DNA of 13,203 nucleotides from Microcoleaceae cyanobacterium UBA11344. GTDB lineage: Bacteria > Cyanobacteriota > Cyanobacteriia > Cyanobacteriales > Microcoleaceae. Positions 6,053-12,108 of this stretch are shown piece after piece (the first letter of the stretch is position 1; every line of letters starts with the position of its first letter). The notes beneath the pieces are model-generated. The model was not told where the DNA came from. It did no database searches and saw nothing but the letters and a program-made list of their open reading frames with translations. The translations under genes were made by a program, and so were the position numbers. The stretch is from the NCBI GenBank assembly GCA_003483675.1, contig DMYK01000063.1, positions 1 through 13,203 on the forward strand, written 5' to 3'.

Positions 6053-6814
6053 ATGGCAAAAGGCGATCATATCTATACTCAACAGCTTCCACACACTCAT
6101 CACGGTATCGACTGTGGCGATGATAGTGTTATTCATTATGGAAAGCGTCAAGGTGAAAAAATTTGTCGTATTTCTAAGAATGATTTTGCATCAGGAAACA
6201 AAATTCATGTAAAGGAGTATGGAAAATGTTGTTCAGATGATGCAGTAGTCAGACGAGCAGAGAGCAGGTTAGGCGAAAAAGGATATGACCTTTTCAGCAA
6301 TAATTGTGAGCATTTTGCTTATTGGTGCAAAACAGGAAAAGATAAGAGTGAACAAGTCGCACAAGCTCAAGGTGGAGTTGCTGGTTTAGTTGGAGGAGTA
6401 GCTATTGGCACAGGAACCAAGGTTGCAACTAAAATCGCCACTGAAGCTGCGATTCAATCTGCCAACCCTATATCTAAATTTCTCATCAATGTAGGGCTGA
6501 AACAAGCGCCTGCTGTAGCGGGTAAAGCGGCTGCTGGTATTGGAGGTGTGGGTGGTATAGCCAGTGGATTAGTTGCTGATTTTATAGTTGGTAAAATGCT
6601 TGAAGATGATGAAGCTTTGACTGAGCGCGAACGTGAAGCACGAAAAAATGGAAGAATAGCAGGACAAGTTGCATCAACAATTGGAGGTTTTGGTGGAACT
6701 ATTGCTGCTGCTACGGTTGGTGGTAGCGCTGCTGTTGCTGCTGCTGTTGTGGCTCCCGCAGTATTAGGTATAGCAATTGGTTTAGGTGCTTATCACCTAC
6801 TCAAAGACGAGTGA
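6053..6814 (+). CDS. LRAT-like (NlpC/P60 superfamily) protein with glycine-zipper tail
   Basis: A 253-residue two-part protein. Residues 1-95 form an LRAT/H-box-like domain of the NlpC/P60 thiol superfamily: GDHIY (4-8), HTHHGIDCGDDSVIHYG (14-30) with H17 and H28, and the NNCEHFAYWC motif with the presumed nucleophile C85. Such enzymes move acyl groups between lipids or hydrolyse them. Residues 106-250 are strongly hydrophobic and Gly/Ala-rich, with three glycine-zipper segments (about 107-122, 158-180, 200-248) split by a charged stretch DDEALTEREREARKNGR (185-201), so membrane insertion is likely. No signal peptide precedes the enzyme domain. The ATG at 6053 is preferred over an upstream TTG. 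Bacterial proteins of this build are uncharacterised to my knowledge; a lipid-targeting effector role is only a hypothesis. Confidence 0.85.
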   Translation: MAKGDHIYTQQLPHTHHGIDCGDDSVIHYGKRQGEKICRISKNDFASGNKIHVKEYGKCCSDDAVVRRAESRLGEKGYDLFSNNCEHFAYWCKTGKDKSEQVAQAQGGVAGLVGGVAIGTGTKVATKIATEAAIQSANPISKFLINVGLKQAPAVAGKAAAGIGGVGGIASGLVADFIVGKMLEDDEALTEREREARKNGRIAGQVASTIGGFGGTIAAATVGGSAAVAAAVVAPAVLGIAIGLGAYHLLKDE

Positions 6815-6858
6815 AAATTGACTTAGCTGCTGAAAGTGCGATCGCCCTTTCCTTACTC

Positions 6859-6880
6859 AGAGTGCGATCGCTCTTTTTTT
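6859..6880 (+). terminator. HIP1-centred terminator after the LRAT-like gene
   Basis: AGAG (6859-6862) and TCT (6872-6874) flank the palindrome GCGATCGC (6864-6871), allowing a short hairpin with one bulge, followed by seven T (6874-6880). A second HIP1 flanked by AAAG and CTTT lies just before it (6833-6850). The position 45-65 bases after the stop codon supports a terminator role. Confidence 0.5.
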
Positions 6881-6885
6881 GAGTC

Positions 6886-6988
6886 AGGACTTACGCGACC
6901 AAAGAAACCGGGTTTTTTACCGAATTTCAGGGCTGCAACGAAGTTTTTTCGTAAAAAAACCCGGTTTCTGGGCTCCCATCTAAGTCCT
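6886..6988. mobile_element. MITE-like imperfect palindrome
   Basis: The ends are exact inverted repeats, AGGACTTA (6886-6893) and TAAGTCCT (6981-6988). Inside, AGAAACCGGGTTTTTTAC (6903-6920) pairs with an arm at 6951-6969 that has one extra A. The loop (6921-6950) has no coding potential. The ends match the palindrome at 11390-11472, so this looks like a short non-autonomous transposable element of a family common in filamentous cyanobacteria; no target-site duplication is clear. The rest of the gap to the next gene (6989-7135) shows only one HIP1 site and nothing else recognisable. Confidence 0.6.
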
Positions 6989-7135
6989 AACTAATTCTGT
7001 TTCTCCAACACCATAGGGAATTTTTACCGCTTTGACAACCATTCATAAGACAAGCTATAGCCAGTAGGAGAAAATCGGAGTGGGATATTTGATATAACGA
7101 AAGAATCGCGATCGCAGACAACCCAATGCAATCTA

Positions 7136-7576
7136 ATGAATGCAGTAACCTCGACAAATCACCAAATTTGGGATGAACTTGCTAAACTATTAGCACCGAT
7201 CGCCCTAAACCACCTAATCGAGAAACATTTAGAATCCTGTAATTACAAAATACGCGGTTATTGGGAGAGCAATAAGTTTTATGAAGAAATAGCTTTCATT
7301 CGTCCAATCTGTGCTGAGTTAATCGGCCGATCGATCGGCACAAATATCATCAACAACCATCCCACTTCTCACTGGATTAAACTTAAATTTTTACTCAAAG
7401 CCGATCTATCTGCTGGCCAAAACAACCTGGTTAGCGATGATGGCGATGATGAAATTGGCGAACTGACTCTGATTTTAGATGCCAATCTCAAAGTTATTGA
7501 TGAAAACTGGCTGATTGATATCGAATCCCCTTTTGTTGTTGCCAAAACCCAGCCAGATTTGCAGCATTCTGCTTAA
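7136..7576 (+). CDS. Hypothetical protein, acidic
   Basis: A 146-residue protein that I do not recognise. The N-terminal half is helical with aromatic residues (IWDELAKLLAPIALNHLIEK, 11-30; GYWESNKFYEEIAFIRPICA, 41-60). A polar, acidic stretch SDDGDDEIGELTL (100-112) leads into beta-like segments LILDANLKVIDENWLIDIES. It has no signal peptide, membrane segment or known catalytic motif. The ATG lies after a HIP1 site with no clear Shine-Dalgarno; a second ATG nine bases upstream is in another frame. It converges on the immunity-like gene, with a hairpin between. The sequence is coherent and codon use looks cyanobacterial, so I take it as a real gene; the context suggests an accessory role. Confidence 0.65.
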   Translation: MNAVTSTNHQIWDELAKLLAPIALNHLIEKHLESCNYKIRGYWESNKFYEEIAFIRPICAELIGRSIGTNIINNHPTSHWIKLKFLLKADLSAGQNNLVSDDGDDEIGELTLILDANLKVIDENWLIDIESPFVVAKTQPDLQHSA

Positions 7577-7581
7577 AGTGC

Positions 7582-7619
7582 GTGAAGGGTAGCTATCCCG
7601 TCGGGAATCGCCCTTTCAC
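7582..7619. terminator. Nested hairpin between convergent genes
   Basis: GTGAAGGG (7582-7589) pairs with CCCTTTCAC (7611-7619, one bulged T), and within the loop TCCCG (7596-7600) pairs with CGGGA (7602-7606). It fills the 43-base gap between two convergent genes and can form on either strand, as expected of a bidirectional terminator. Confidence 0.55.
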
Positions 7620-8009
7620 TTAAACCTTAACCGCTTCCTGCGATTGAATTTCCATAGCCTGCAACGCTTTCGATGCCGCCTCAACTACGCTTGTCCACTC
7701 AGAAGATTTAATATACTCCTCATCAGAAGCTTCTGTCCCCAACGCCTCAAATACTAAGTCAATAGCCTGACAAACTGCTGACATCAAACGGGCTTCTTTT
7801 TCATTTTCAATAATTACTCCGATCGCCGCATTAGGGTTTTCTGCCAACACTGTATCGTCGTAAAGAAAATGAACCGCCTCATCAAAACAATCGCACTCAA
7901 TTCCTGGCGGATAATCGCTGTCTACCCAAACTTTATGTTGATATTCTATATCTGCCAAACTGCGGAGAGTTTCTAATAACTCTTCTCTCATTTTCGGATA
8001 CTTTACCAT
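7620..8009 (-). CDS. SCO4402-like protein, probable immunity protein
   Basis: A 129-residue acidic protein. The start MVKYPKMREELLETLRSLAD (1-20) with YQHKVWV and DEAVHFLYDDTVLAENP matches my memory of the SCO4402 family, small proteins that often accompany toxin tips of polymorphic toxins. It is likely to bind and neutralise the product of the gene 16 bases upstream. The ATG at 8009 is chosen because AAAGGAGAAAG lies just upstream and because homologues start at this point; a longer frame to 8063 would overlap the toxin gene. Immunity function is inferred from size, charge and gene order, and has not been shown for this protein. Confidence 0.75.
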   Translation of the reverse strand: MVKYPKMREELLETLRSLADIEYQHKVWVDSDYPPGIECDCFDEAVHFLYDDTVLAENPNAAIGVIIENEKEARLMSAVCQAIDLVFEALGTEASDEEYIKSSEWTSVVEAASKALQAMEIQSQEAVKV

Positions 8010-8025
8010 AAAACTTTCTCCTTTA

Positions 8026-8349
8026 CTAAGGTGCGTACCAGGTTTGCCACTGCAACCATTCATCTAAAGGGATGTGAGCTTCTGTGGGATTACTTTTGAT
8101 GCTACCTGCAATGAGTTGACCATTTTTACCGATAACTTGACCGTCTTTCCTAAGAATAACATGGTCTACCTGCTGAGAAGGAAAACTGCTATCTGCATCC
8201 CCTTTGTCAATCCTCACGCCATTTCCCTGATTTGCTGGATCTCGCCACCGCCAACCTGGTTTCTTTTTGTTTGGCTGTGCATCGCCCCAAGATTGGGGTA
8301 TTTTCTGGCTAGCTGCTTCGGGAAATGTCCAATCTTGACTTGAAATCAC
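8026..8349 (-). CDS. Free-standing polymorphic-toxin C-terminal domain
   Basis: A 107-residue protein matching the C-terminal toxin tip of large polymorphic toxins (RHS or filamentous type). Conserved-looking pieces: PGWRWRDPANQGNGVRIDKG (31-50), FPSQQVDHV (56-64), DGQVIGKNGQLI (69-80) and EAHIPLDEWLQW (90-101). The pattern (GxR-D, then QQ, then AHIPLxE/D-W) resembles ribonuclease tips of the colicin E5/D-like BECR fold, so an RNase activity is plausible, with H63 and H92 as candidate catalytic residues. No carrier, secretion or repeat region is attached: an in-frame stop lies five codons before the GTG start at 8349. It is either a decayed gene's surviving tip or a stand-alone toxin. The likely immunity gene follows at once. 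Confidence 0.75.
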   Translation of the reverse strand: MISSQDWTFPEAASQKIPQSWGDAQPNKKKPGWRWRDPANQGNGVRIDKGDADSSFPSQQVDHVILRKDGQVIGKNGQLIAGSIKSNPTEAHIPLDEWLQWQTWYAP

Positions 8350-8435
8350 CTCGCACCTGGTTTATACTTAATCTTGTTTCTCTATACCAATTTTAGCACA
8401 GAGGACATATCGCCCTACAATCACTTATCGCAAAT

Positions 8436-8762
8436 ATGAACATTAACCATAAACTTAAGAACATATTGATGCAACTCCGATCGCAATTCGAGCAAATCTA
8501 CGACAGCCGCCTTGTCACAATGGTACTTTACGGTTCCCAGGCGCGAGGCGATGCACGCCCAGACTCTGACATTGATGTTTTAGTCGTTCTCAAAGCGCCC
8601 GTTCAAGCGGGGATCGAAATTGATAGAACTCTTCAGATTGTAGCAGATTTGTCGCTCCAAAATGATGAAGTCATTAGCTGTCTGTTTATGGATGAACAGC
8701 GATTTACGCACTACAACGGGCCTTTATTGAGGAACATTCGCAAAGAGGGAATAGCTTTATGA
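8436..8762 (+). CDS. MNT-type nucleotidyltransferase, antitoxin without HEPN partner
   Basis: A 108-residue minimal nucleotidyltransferase (DNA polymerase beta superfamily) of the MNT type. The active site is intact: GS (33-34) in LYGSQARGDARPDSDIDVLV with metal-binding D45 and D47, and a probable third acid at D77 or E78. In HEPN-MNT systems this enzyme inactivates a HEPN RNase by modifying its tyrosine. The HEPN gene normally overlaps the MNT stop; here an ATG overlaps the stop (ATGA, 8759-8762), but that frame ends after eight codons (8759-8785), and the next gene is on the other strand. The partner seems lost, so this is an orphan or acts with a HEPN protein elsewhere. Confidence 0.9.
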   Translation: MNINHKLKNILMQLRSQFEQIYDSRLVTMVLYGSQARGDARPDSDIDVLVVLKAPVQAGIEIDRTLQIVADLSLQNDEVISCLFMDEQRFTHYNGPLLRNIRKEGIAL

Positions 8763-8781
8763 TCGGCACTTTACCGCCGCC

Positions 8782-9354
8782 CTAAATACGTGCGATCGCA
8801 ATTTCATCTCCTTTAGCTTCCTCTACCATCAAAGCAAAACCGTGCAGATTTTTCATCACAAAATATCCACCTACTTTGACCAAATCACCGCCGCAAATCA
8901 CGGGAATTCTTTCCTGATAAGCTTTCAGTGCTAAATTACAATCAGTTTCTTTGAGTTCAACATAGATTTTCCGCAGCTTGTTTACCACAAACCCCATCAT
9001 CGCCACCTTAGCAATTTCCTCCCCTTCTTCGCGATCGACTTTCACAACAAATCCCTGAATCTCAGTATGGTCTAACGAAGTAATTAAATCGCTTAAAATC
9101 TCTAATTGAGAACGATTTTCTGTCACTTCTAACTTCTTTATAGTGTCACCCATAACTACACCATAATCATCAAAATTATGGCTAACAGGTTGCTTAATTT
9201 CAAATAATTCGCCCTTGTCACTATTCTTGTGCCAAATCCAGGCTCTTCCGTAAAACAAGCCTTCATTATGCCAGCCGTTTGTCTGCAAGTATTCTCCCAG
9301 AACTTGTGGCTCTATAGTCTTGAGAATTTTGTTGTCTCGCACAGTTACTTTCAT
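8782..9354 (-). CDS. Conserved protein downstream of DUF4365 gene
   Basis: A 190-residue protein without a named domain that I can assign firmly. Residues 1-95, including EPQVLGEYLQTNGWH (15-29), the DDYGVVMGDTIKKLE segment and SQLEILSDLIT, resemble the N-terminus of a protein often paired with DUF4365 genes in actinobacteria. Residues 100-190 form a second, beta-rich part (EIQGFVVKVDREEGEEIAKV, then RKIYVELK, then VICGGDLVKVGGYFVMKNLHG) that could be a small OB-like or SH3-like domain. No catalytic motif, signal peptide or membrane segment is visible. The ATG overlaps the DUF4365 stop by four bases (ATGA), so the two are translationally coupled and probably act together. Function unknown. 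Confidence 0.72.
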   Translation of the reverse strand: MKVTVRDNKILKTIEPQVLGEYLQTNGWHNEGLFYGRAWIWHKNSDKGELFEIKQPVSHNFDDYGVVMGDTIKKLEVTENRSQLEILSDLITSLDHTEIQGFVVKVDREEGEEIAKVAMMGFVVNKLRKIYVELKETDCNLALKAYQERIPVICGGDLVKVGGYFVMKNLHGFALMVEEAKGDEIAIARI

Positions 9355-9845
9355 GGTAAACCTCGTTGGCTAATGCGCTGCATCATGGATTCGAGAGCTT
9401 CTACGGTAAACAGATTGCTGCGGGGCAACTCAACGGTTAAACTGGTAGTATTTTGAGTTGCAGGCATCCCCAGCAGCGATACCCAGTAGGCACAATACCT
9501 CGTACACATTTCCTGTTCTGATTGTTGTATCCAGTCTCCTATATTTTCCGGGACTAAAACTACAACTAAAAGGCGGGGAACAAAGGAGTCGATTCTCAAA
9601 TCGTTGTAGTTTTTGAGACTCAGAGGATATCGGATACAGTCGGCATCAAGTAGAGTCCTTGATGTACATTTTAACTGTAAGTTAAGTTCTGGACAGTTGG
9701 CAGGCCCCTCAATACCTACTGCTGTCAGGTGCAAGTCAATGCTATTATCATCTGACTCTGGTTGATCCACTCTCACGCCGGCCACTGCCGCCACAGCACG
9801 CACGTAAGCCTTGCTAAATAATTCTTTGCGTTGGTTTAGTTCCAT
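9351..9845 (-). CDS. DUF4365 protein, putative PD-(D/E)XK-like nuclease
   Basis: A 164-residue DUF4365 protein. RKELFSKAYVRAVAAVAGVR (6-25), D37 in SIDLHL, and the strand NLQLKCT (55-61) with Q57 and K59 form an E8...D37...QxK59 pattern like the variant active site of PD-(D/E)XK nucleases. The second half has LKNYNDLR (77-84), VPRLLVVVLVPE (89-100), YCAYWVSLLG (117-126) and the C-terminal LPRSNLFTVEALESMM. The protein is full length for a DUF4365 domain on its own. It is first in a two-gene operon, and the upstream gene lpdA is separated by a dispersed hairpin repeat. Nuclease activity and a defence role are inferences; the family is officially of unknown function to my knowledge. Confidence 0.85.
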   Translation of the reverse strand: MELNQRKELFSKAYVRAVAAVAGVRVDQPESDDNSIDLHLTAVGIEGPANCPELNLQLKCTSRTLLDADCIRYPLSLKNYNDLRIDSFVPRLLVVVLVPENIGDWIQQSEQEMCTRYCAYWVSLLGMPATQNTTSLTVELPRSNLFTVEALESMMQRISQRGLP

Positions 9846-9871
9846 TTAAACACAATTCCAAGTATACCCAA

Positions 9872-9900
9872 ATCCCCGACTTCTTCAAGAAGTCGGGGAT
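9872..9900. repeat. Perfect 14-bp hairpin repeat
   Basis: ATCCCCGACTTCTT (9872-9885) and AAGAAGTCGGGGAT (9887-9900) are separated by a single base. This exact type of palindrome is a dispersed repeat in several filamentous cyanobacteria. It lies just after the lpdA stop on the transcribed strand and could end or stabilise that transcript, although no T run follows. Confidence 0.8.
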
Positions 9901-9924
9901 CTAAAAGAGCACCGCCCCTACAAA

Positions 9925-11361
9925 TTAATGACTACCAGTGCCCGCCGCCCGTTTAAACGCCTCATCCAACACTTCCGAAAGCGTCGGGTGAGTGTGCACT
10001 CGGAATGCTAAAGTGTGAACAGAATCCCGTTGCGCGATCGCATTTGCCGCCTCTTGAATCAAATCCGAAGCGTGCAAACCGAAAATGTGAACACCTAACA
10101 ATTCCCCAGTATCTTGCCGGTAAATCACCTTAGCCATACCATCAGTTTCCCCTTCAGCAATAGCCTTAGAATTTCCCTTAAAATAACTCTTGACAGAAGC
10201 TACCTCAAACCCTTCGGTTTTTCCTAACTCCTTAGCCGCCGGTTCAGTCATCCCCACATAGCTAATTTCCGGGTGAGTAAAAGCCGCTGCTGGAATGCTC
10301 AAATAGTCAATTTCCCGATCGCGCCCACAGATATTTTCTACTGCGGCAATCCCCATCGCAGACGCAGCGTGTGCTAACATCATTTTACCATTCACATCGC
10401 CGATCGCCCACAAATGCTTAACCGGTTCTCCCCCAGCCAAAACCTGCATCTTATCGTTAACTGGGATATAGCCCCGCATCGTTTCCACGCCAACAGTTTC
10501 TAACCCCAAATTCTTGCTAACCGGAACTCTGCCAGTTGCTACCAAACAAGCATCTACTTCCAAAACTTCGACAATTTCTTTAGTTTTGGCATCCGCTAAT
10601 TCAACAACTACAGGCGAACCCGGAGTCACCTTCATTGCTAACAAACCCACTTTTGTTTCAATATCGCGGGGTGTAATTAACACTCGTTCTGCTAACTTAG
10701 CAATATCTGGGTCAAAAGTTGGCATTAATTGATCTAAGGCCTCAATCATCGTGATTTCACAGCCCAATGCAGTGTAAATATCGGAAAATTCCAAACCGAT
10801 ATAACCACTGCCAATAATTGCGATCCACTTCGGTAGCGATTCTAACCTGACAGCATCGTCGCTAGTAAACACAGTTTTGCCGTCAATTTCTATCCCCGGA
10901 GGGACGAAAGGAATTGAACCGGGAGCGAGAATAATATCCTTGGCAGTAATCGTTTTTTCGCCTTGATTGGTTTCGATGGTAATTTTTTGAGAACCGGCGA
11001 TTTTACCCCAACCTTGGATAGTATCGACATTCAAACGTTTGAGGCTGTTGGTCAAGTCGCCACGTAGTTTGCTGACAATAGTGTTAGCATGATTCGCGAT
11101 CGCTCCTCGATCGAACTCCACACTTCCCAACTGAATCCCCAAAGTCTTCAAATGGTGAGCATTCCGCAAATCTCGCACCCGCCCCGAAGCCGCCAACAGC
11201 GCCTTAGAGGGAATACAGCCCCGGTTGACACAAGTTCCCCCCATGTCGCCCGCTTCGATTATTGCCACTTTCAGCCCGCAGCTAACGGCGTGGATGGCCG
11301 CCCCGTGTCCGCCGACGCCGGCGCCGATAATTGCTAAATCGTAATCAAATCCCTGAGTCAC
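9925..11361 (-). CDS. lpdA: Dihydrolipoamide dehydrogenase (E3)
   Basis: The FAD-dependent E3 subunit that reoxidises lipoamide in the pyruvate dehydrogenase complex and, in cyanobacteria, also serves the glycine cleavage system. It is complete at 478 residues. Visible: the FAD-binding [12 protein letters not shown] (11-22), redox cysteines C44 and C49 in [17 protein letters not shown]-binding [12 protein letters not shown] (182-193), the second FAD motif LWAIGDVNG, and the catalytic pair H458-E463 in HTHPTLSE near the C-terminus. The GTG start at 11361 has AGGAG about eight bases upstream. The dimer-interface domain is intact, so the enzyme should be active. It is the first clearly housekeeping gene after the accessory block. 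Confidence 0.96.
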   Translation of the reverse strand: MTQGFDYDLAIIGAGVGGHGAAIHAVSCGLKVAIIEAGDMGGTCVNRGCIPSKALLAASGRVRDLRNAHHLKTLGIQLGSVEFDRGAIANHANTIVSKLRGDLTNSLKRLNVDTIQGWGKIAGSQKITIETNQGEKTITAKDIILAPGSIPFVPPGIEIDGKTVFTSDDAVRLESLPKWIAIIGSGYIGLEFSDIYTALGCEITMIEALDQLMPTFDPDIAKLAERVLITPRDIETKVGLLAMKVTPGSPVVVELADAKTKEIVEVLEVDACLVATGRVPVSKNLGLETVGVETMRGYIPVNDKMQVLAGGEPVKHLWAIGDVNGKMMLAHAASAMGIAAVENICGRDREIDYLSIPAAAFTHPEISYVGMTEPAAKELGKTEGFEVASVKSYFKGNSKAIAEGETDGMAKVIYRQDTGELLGVHIFGLHASDLIQEAANAIAQRDSVHTLAFRVHTHPTLSEVLDEAFKRAAGTGSH

Positions 11362-11759
11362 CTGATTCTCCTAGTGTTATTTCTATCTGAGGACTTAAGC
11401 AAAAATACCGTATTTCCGTCATTTCAAGCTGGTACATGGCGATCGCAATCCTGGAATCCTGGCATAAGTCCTGATCCTTATTTTCGACTAGACTAGGATT
11501 AATTAGACAAATTTAACCAGTAACTGAGATTTTCTAGAGTCGATGGTTTGGGGTTTGGTATGTATAAATTCTCAAGTAGGTGGGCGTTAAGCTAAGTAGG
11601 GGTTTAAGGGCGGGCGTTGTCTGGTGGGACTTCTGCATTCGGTCATTCCCTTTTTTGGCTCCGCTTGTTGGTTTTAATCAGGTTTTTGGGTCTAATTTTT
11701 GTAAGCTTTGGGATCTCGCAGAGTTTGTTTGCAATTTTTACGGTCTTATGGAGTGGTTT
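11362..11759. other. Intergenic region between divergent genes
   Basis: This region of about 400 bases separates the divergent lpdA and the small hypothetical gene. It contains the palindromic element at 11390-11472. TATAAA at 11563-11568 is a possible -10 for the rightward gene, but no matching -35 is seen. The frame open from 11580 into the next gene has a tryptophan- and phenylalanine-rich, unconserved-looking sequence that I take as untranslated leader. Confidence 0.45.
11390..11472. mobile_element. Second MITE-like palindrome
   Basis: The ends AGGACTTA (11390-11397) and TAAGTCCT (11465-11472) are the same as those of the element at 6886-6988. The pairing continues inward as AGC against GCA/GGC with mismatches. 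The interior (11398-11464) differs from the other copy, lacks its long inner stem and includes a HIP1-like GCGATCGC. It is probably a shorter or more decayed member of the same terminal-repeat family, lying just upstream of lpdA. Confidence 0.5.
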
Positions 11760-11762
11760 ATG

Positions 11763-12026
11763 ATGGAAGACGACGACCAGAAAGATTCCCGCCGCACCTC
11801 GGCTCAATCATTTTTTGAGTCCCTTGATGAATTGTTCGATTATATAGAAGCCAGCAGCAGTCAACCAGCGCAGCCTAAATCTCCACCGCCTCAGCCCTTG
11901 CCTTCGAGTCCGCCGCAGAAGGCTAAACCTGCGAAAATTAATTTGTCGGATTTTGAAGATGCGATCGCCGATTTGGAACAGTTTATCCAGAACAAACAGC
12001 GGAAACGCCCGGAATCTAAGGAATAG
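11763..12026 (+). CDS. Small cyanobacterial protein of unknown function
   Basis: An 87-residue acidic, low-complexity protein. It opens with MEDDDQKDSRRTSAQSFFES and LDELFDYIEASSS, has a proline/glutamine-rich linker (about 36-62, QPAQPKSPPPQPLPSSPPQK), and ends with a helix LSDFEDAIADLEQFIQNK. The two conserved-looking ends joined by a disordered linker match my memory of a small family found in many filamentous cyanobacteria, with no known role. In-frame ATGs lie at 11748, 11760 and 11763; GGAG at 11750-11753 suits 11760 or 11763, and homologues begin with MED/MEE, so 11763 is chosen. It is transcribed away from lpdA and converges on the GumC-like gene. Confidence 0.68.
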   Translation: MEDDDQKDSRRTSAQSFFESLDELFDYIEASSSQPAQPKSPPPQPLPSSPPQKAKPAKINLSDFEDAIADLEQFIQNKQRKRPESKE

Positions 12027-12039
12027 CAGCTATAGTATT

Positions 12040-12077
12040 CCCCTGCGGTCGATCGAACTTAACGACGATAGCGGGGG
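12040..12077. terminator. GC-rich hairpin between convergent genes
   Basis: CCCCTGC (12040-12046) can pair with GCGGGGG (12071-12077), using one U-G pair, around a 24-base loop. It sits between two gene ends in the 82-base convergent gap. There is no clear T run on either side, so termination is plausible rather than certain. Confidence 0.4.
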
Positions 12078-12108
12078 TGAAATTAACTGGATTTACTATG
12101 ACTGCCGG

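Noticed and set aside
7326..7339. Perfect 14-bp palindrome GCCGATCGATCGGC as an operator
   Set aside because: It lies inside a coding sequence and is made of CGATCG-type motifs that are over-represented in this genome.
11580..11762. Extended N-terminus of the small protein before lpdA
   Set aside because: The 60-residue extension is rich in W, F and C, unlike the acidic protein that follows, and lacks a ribosome-binding site as good as GGAG at 11750.
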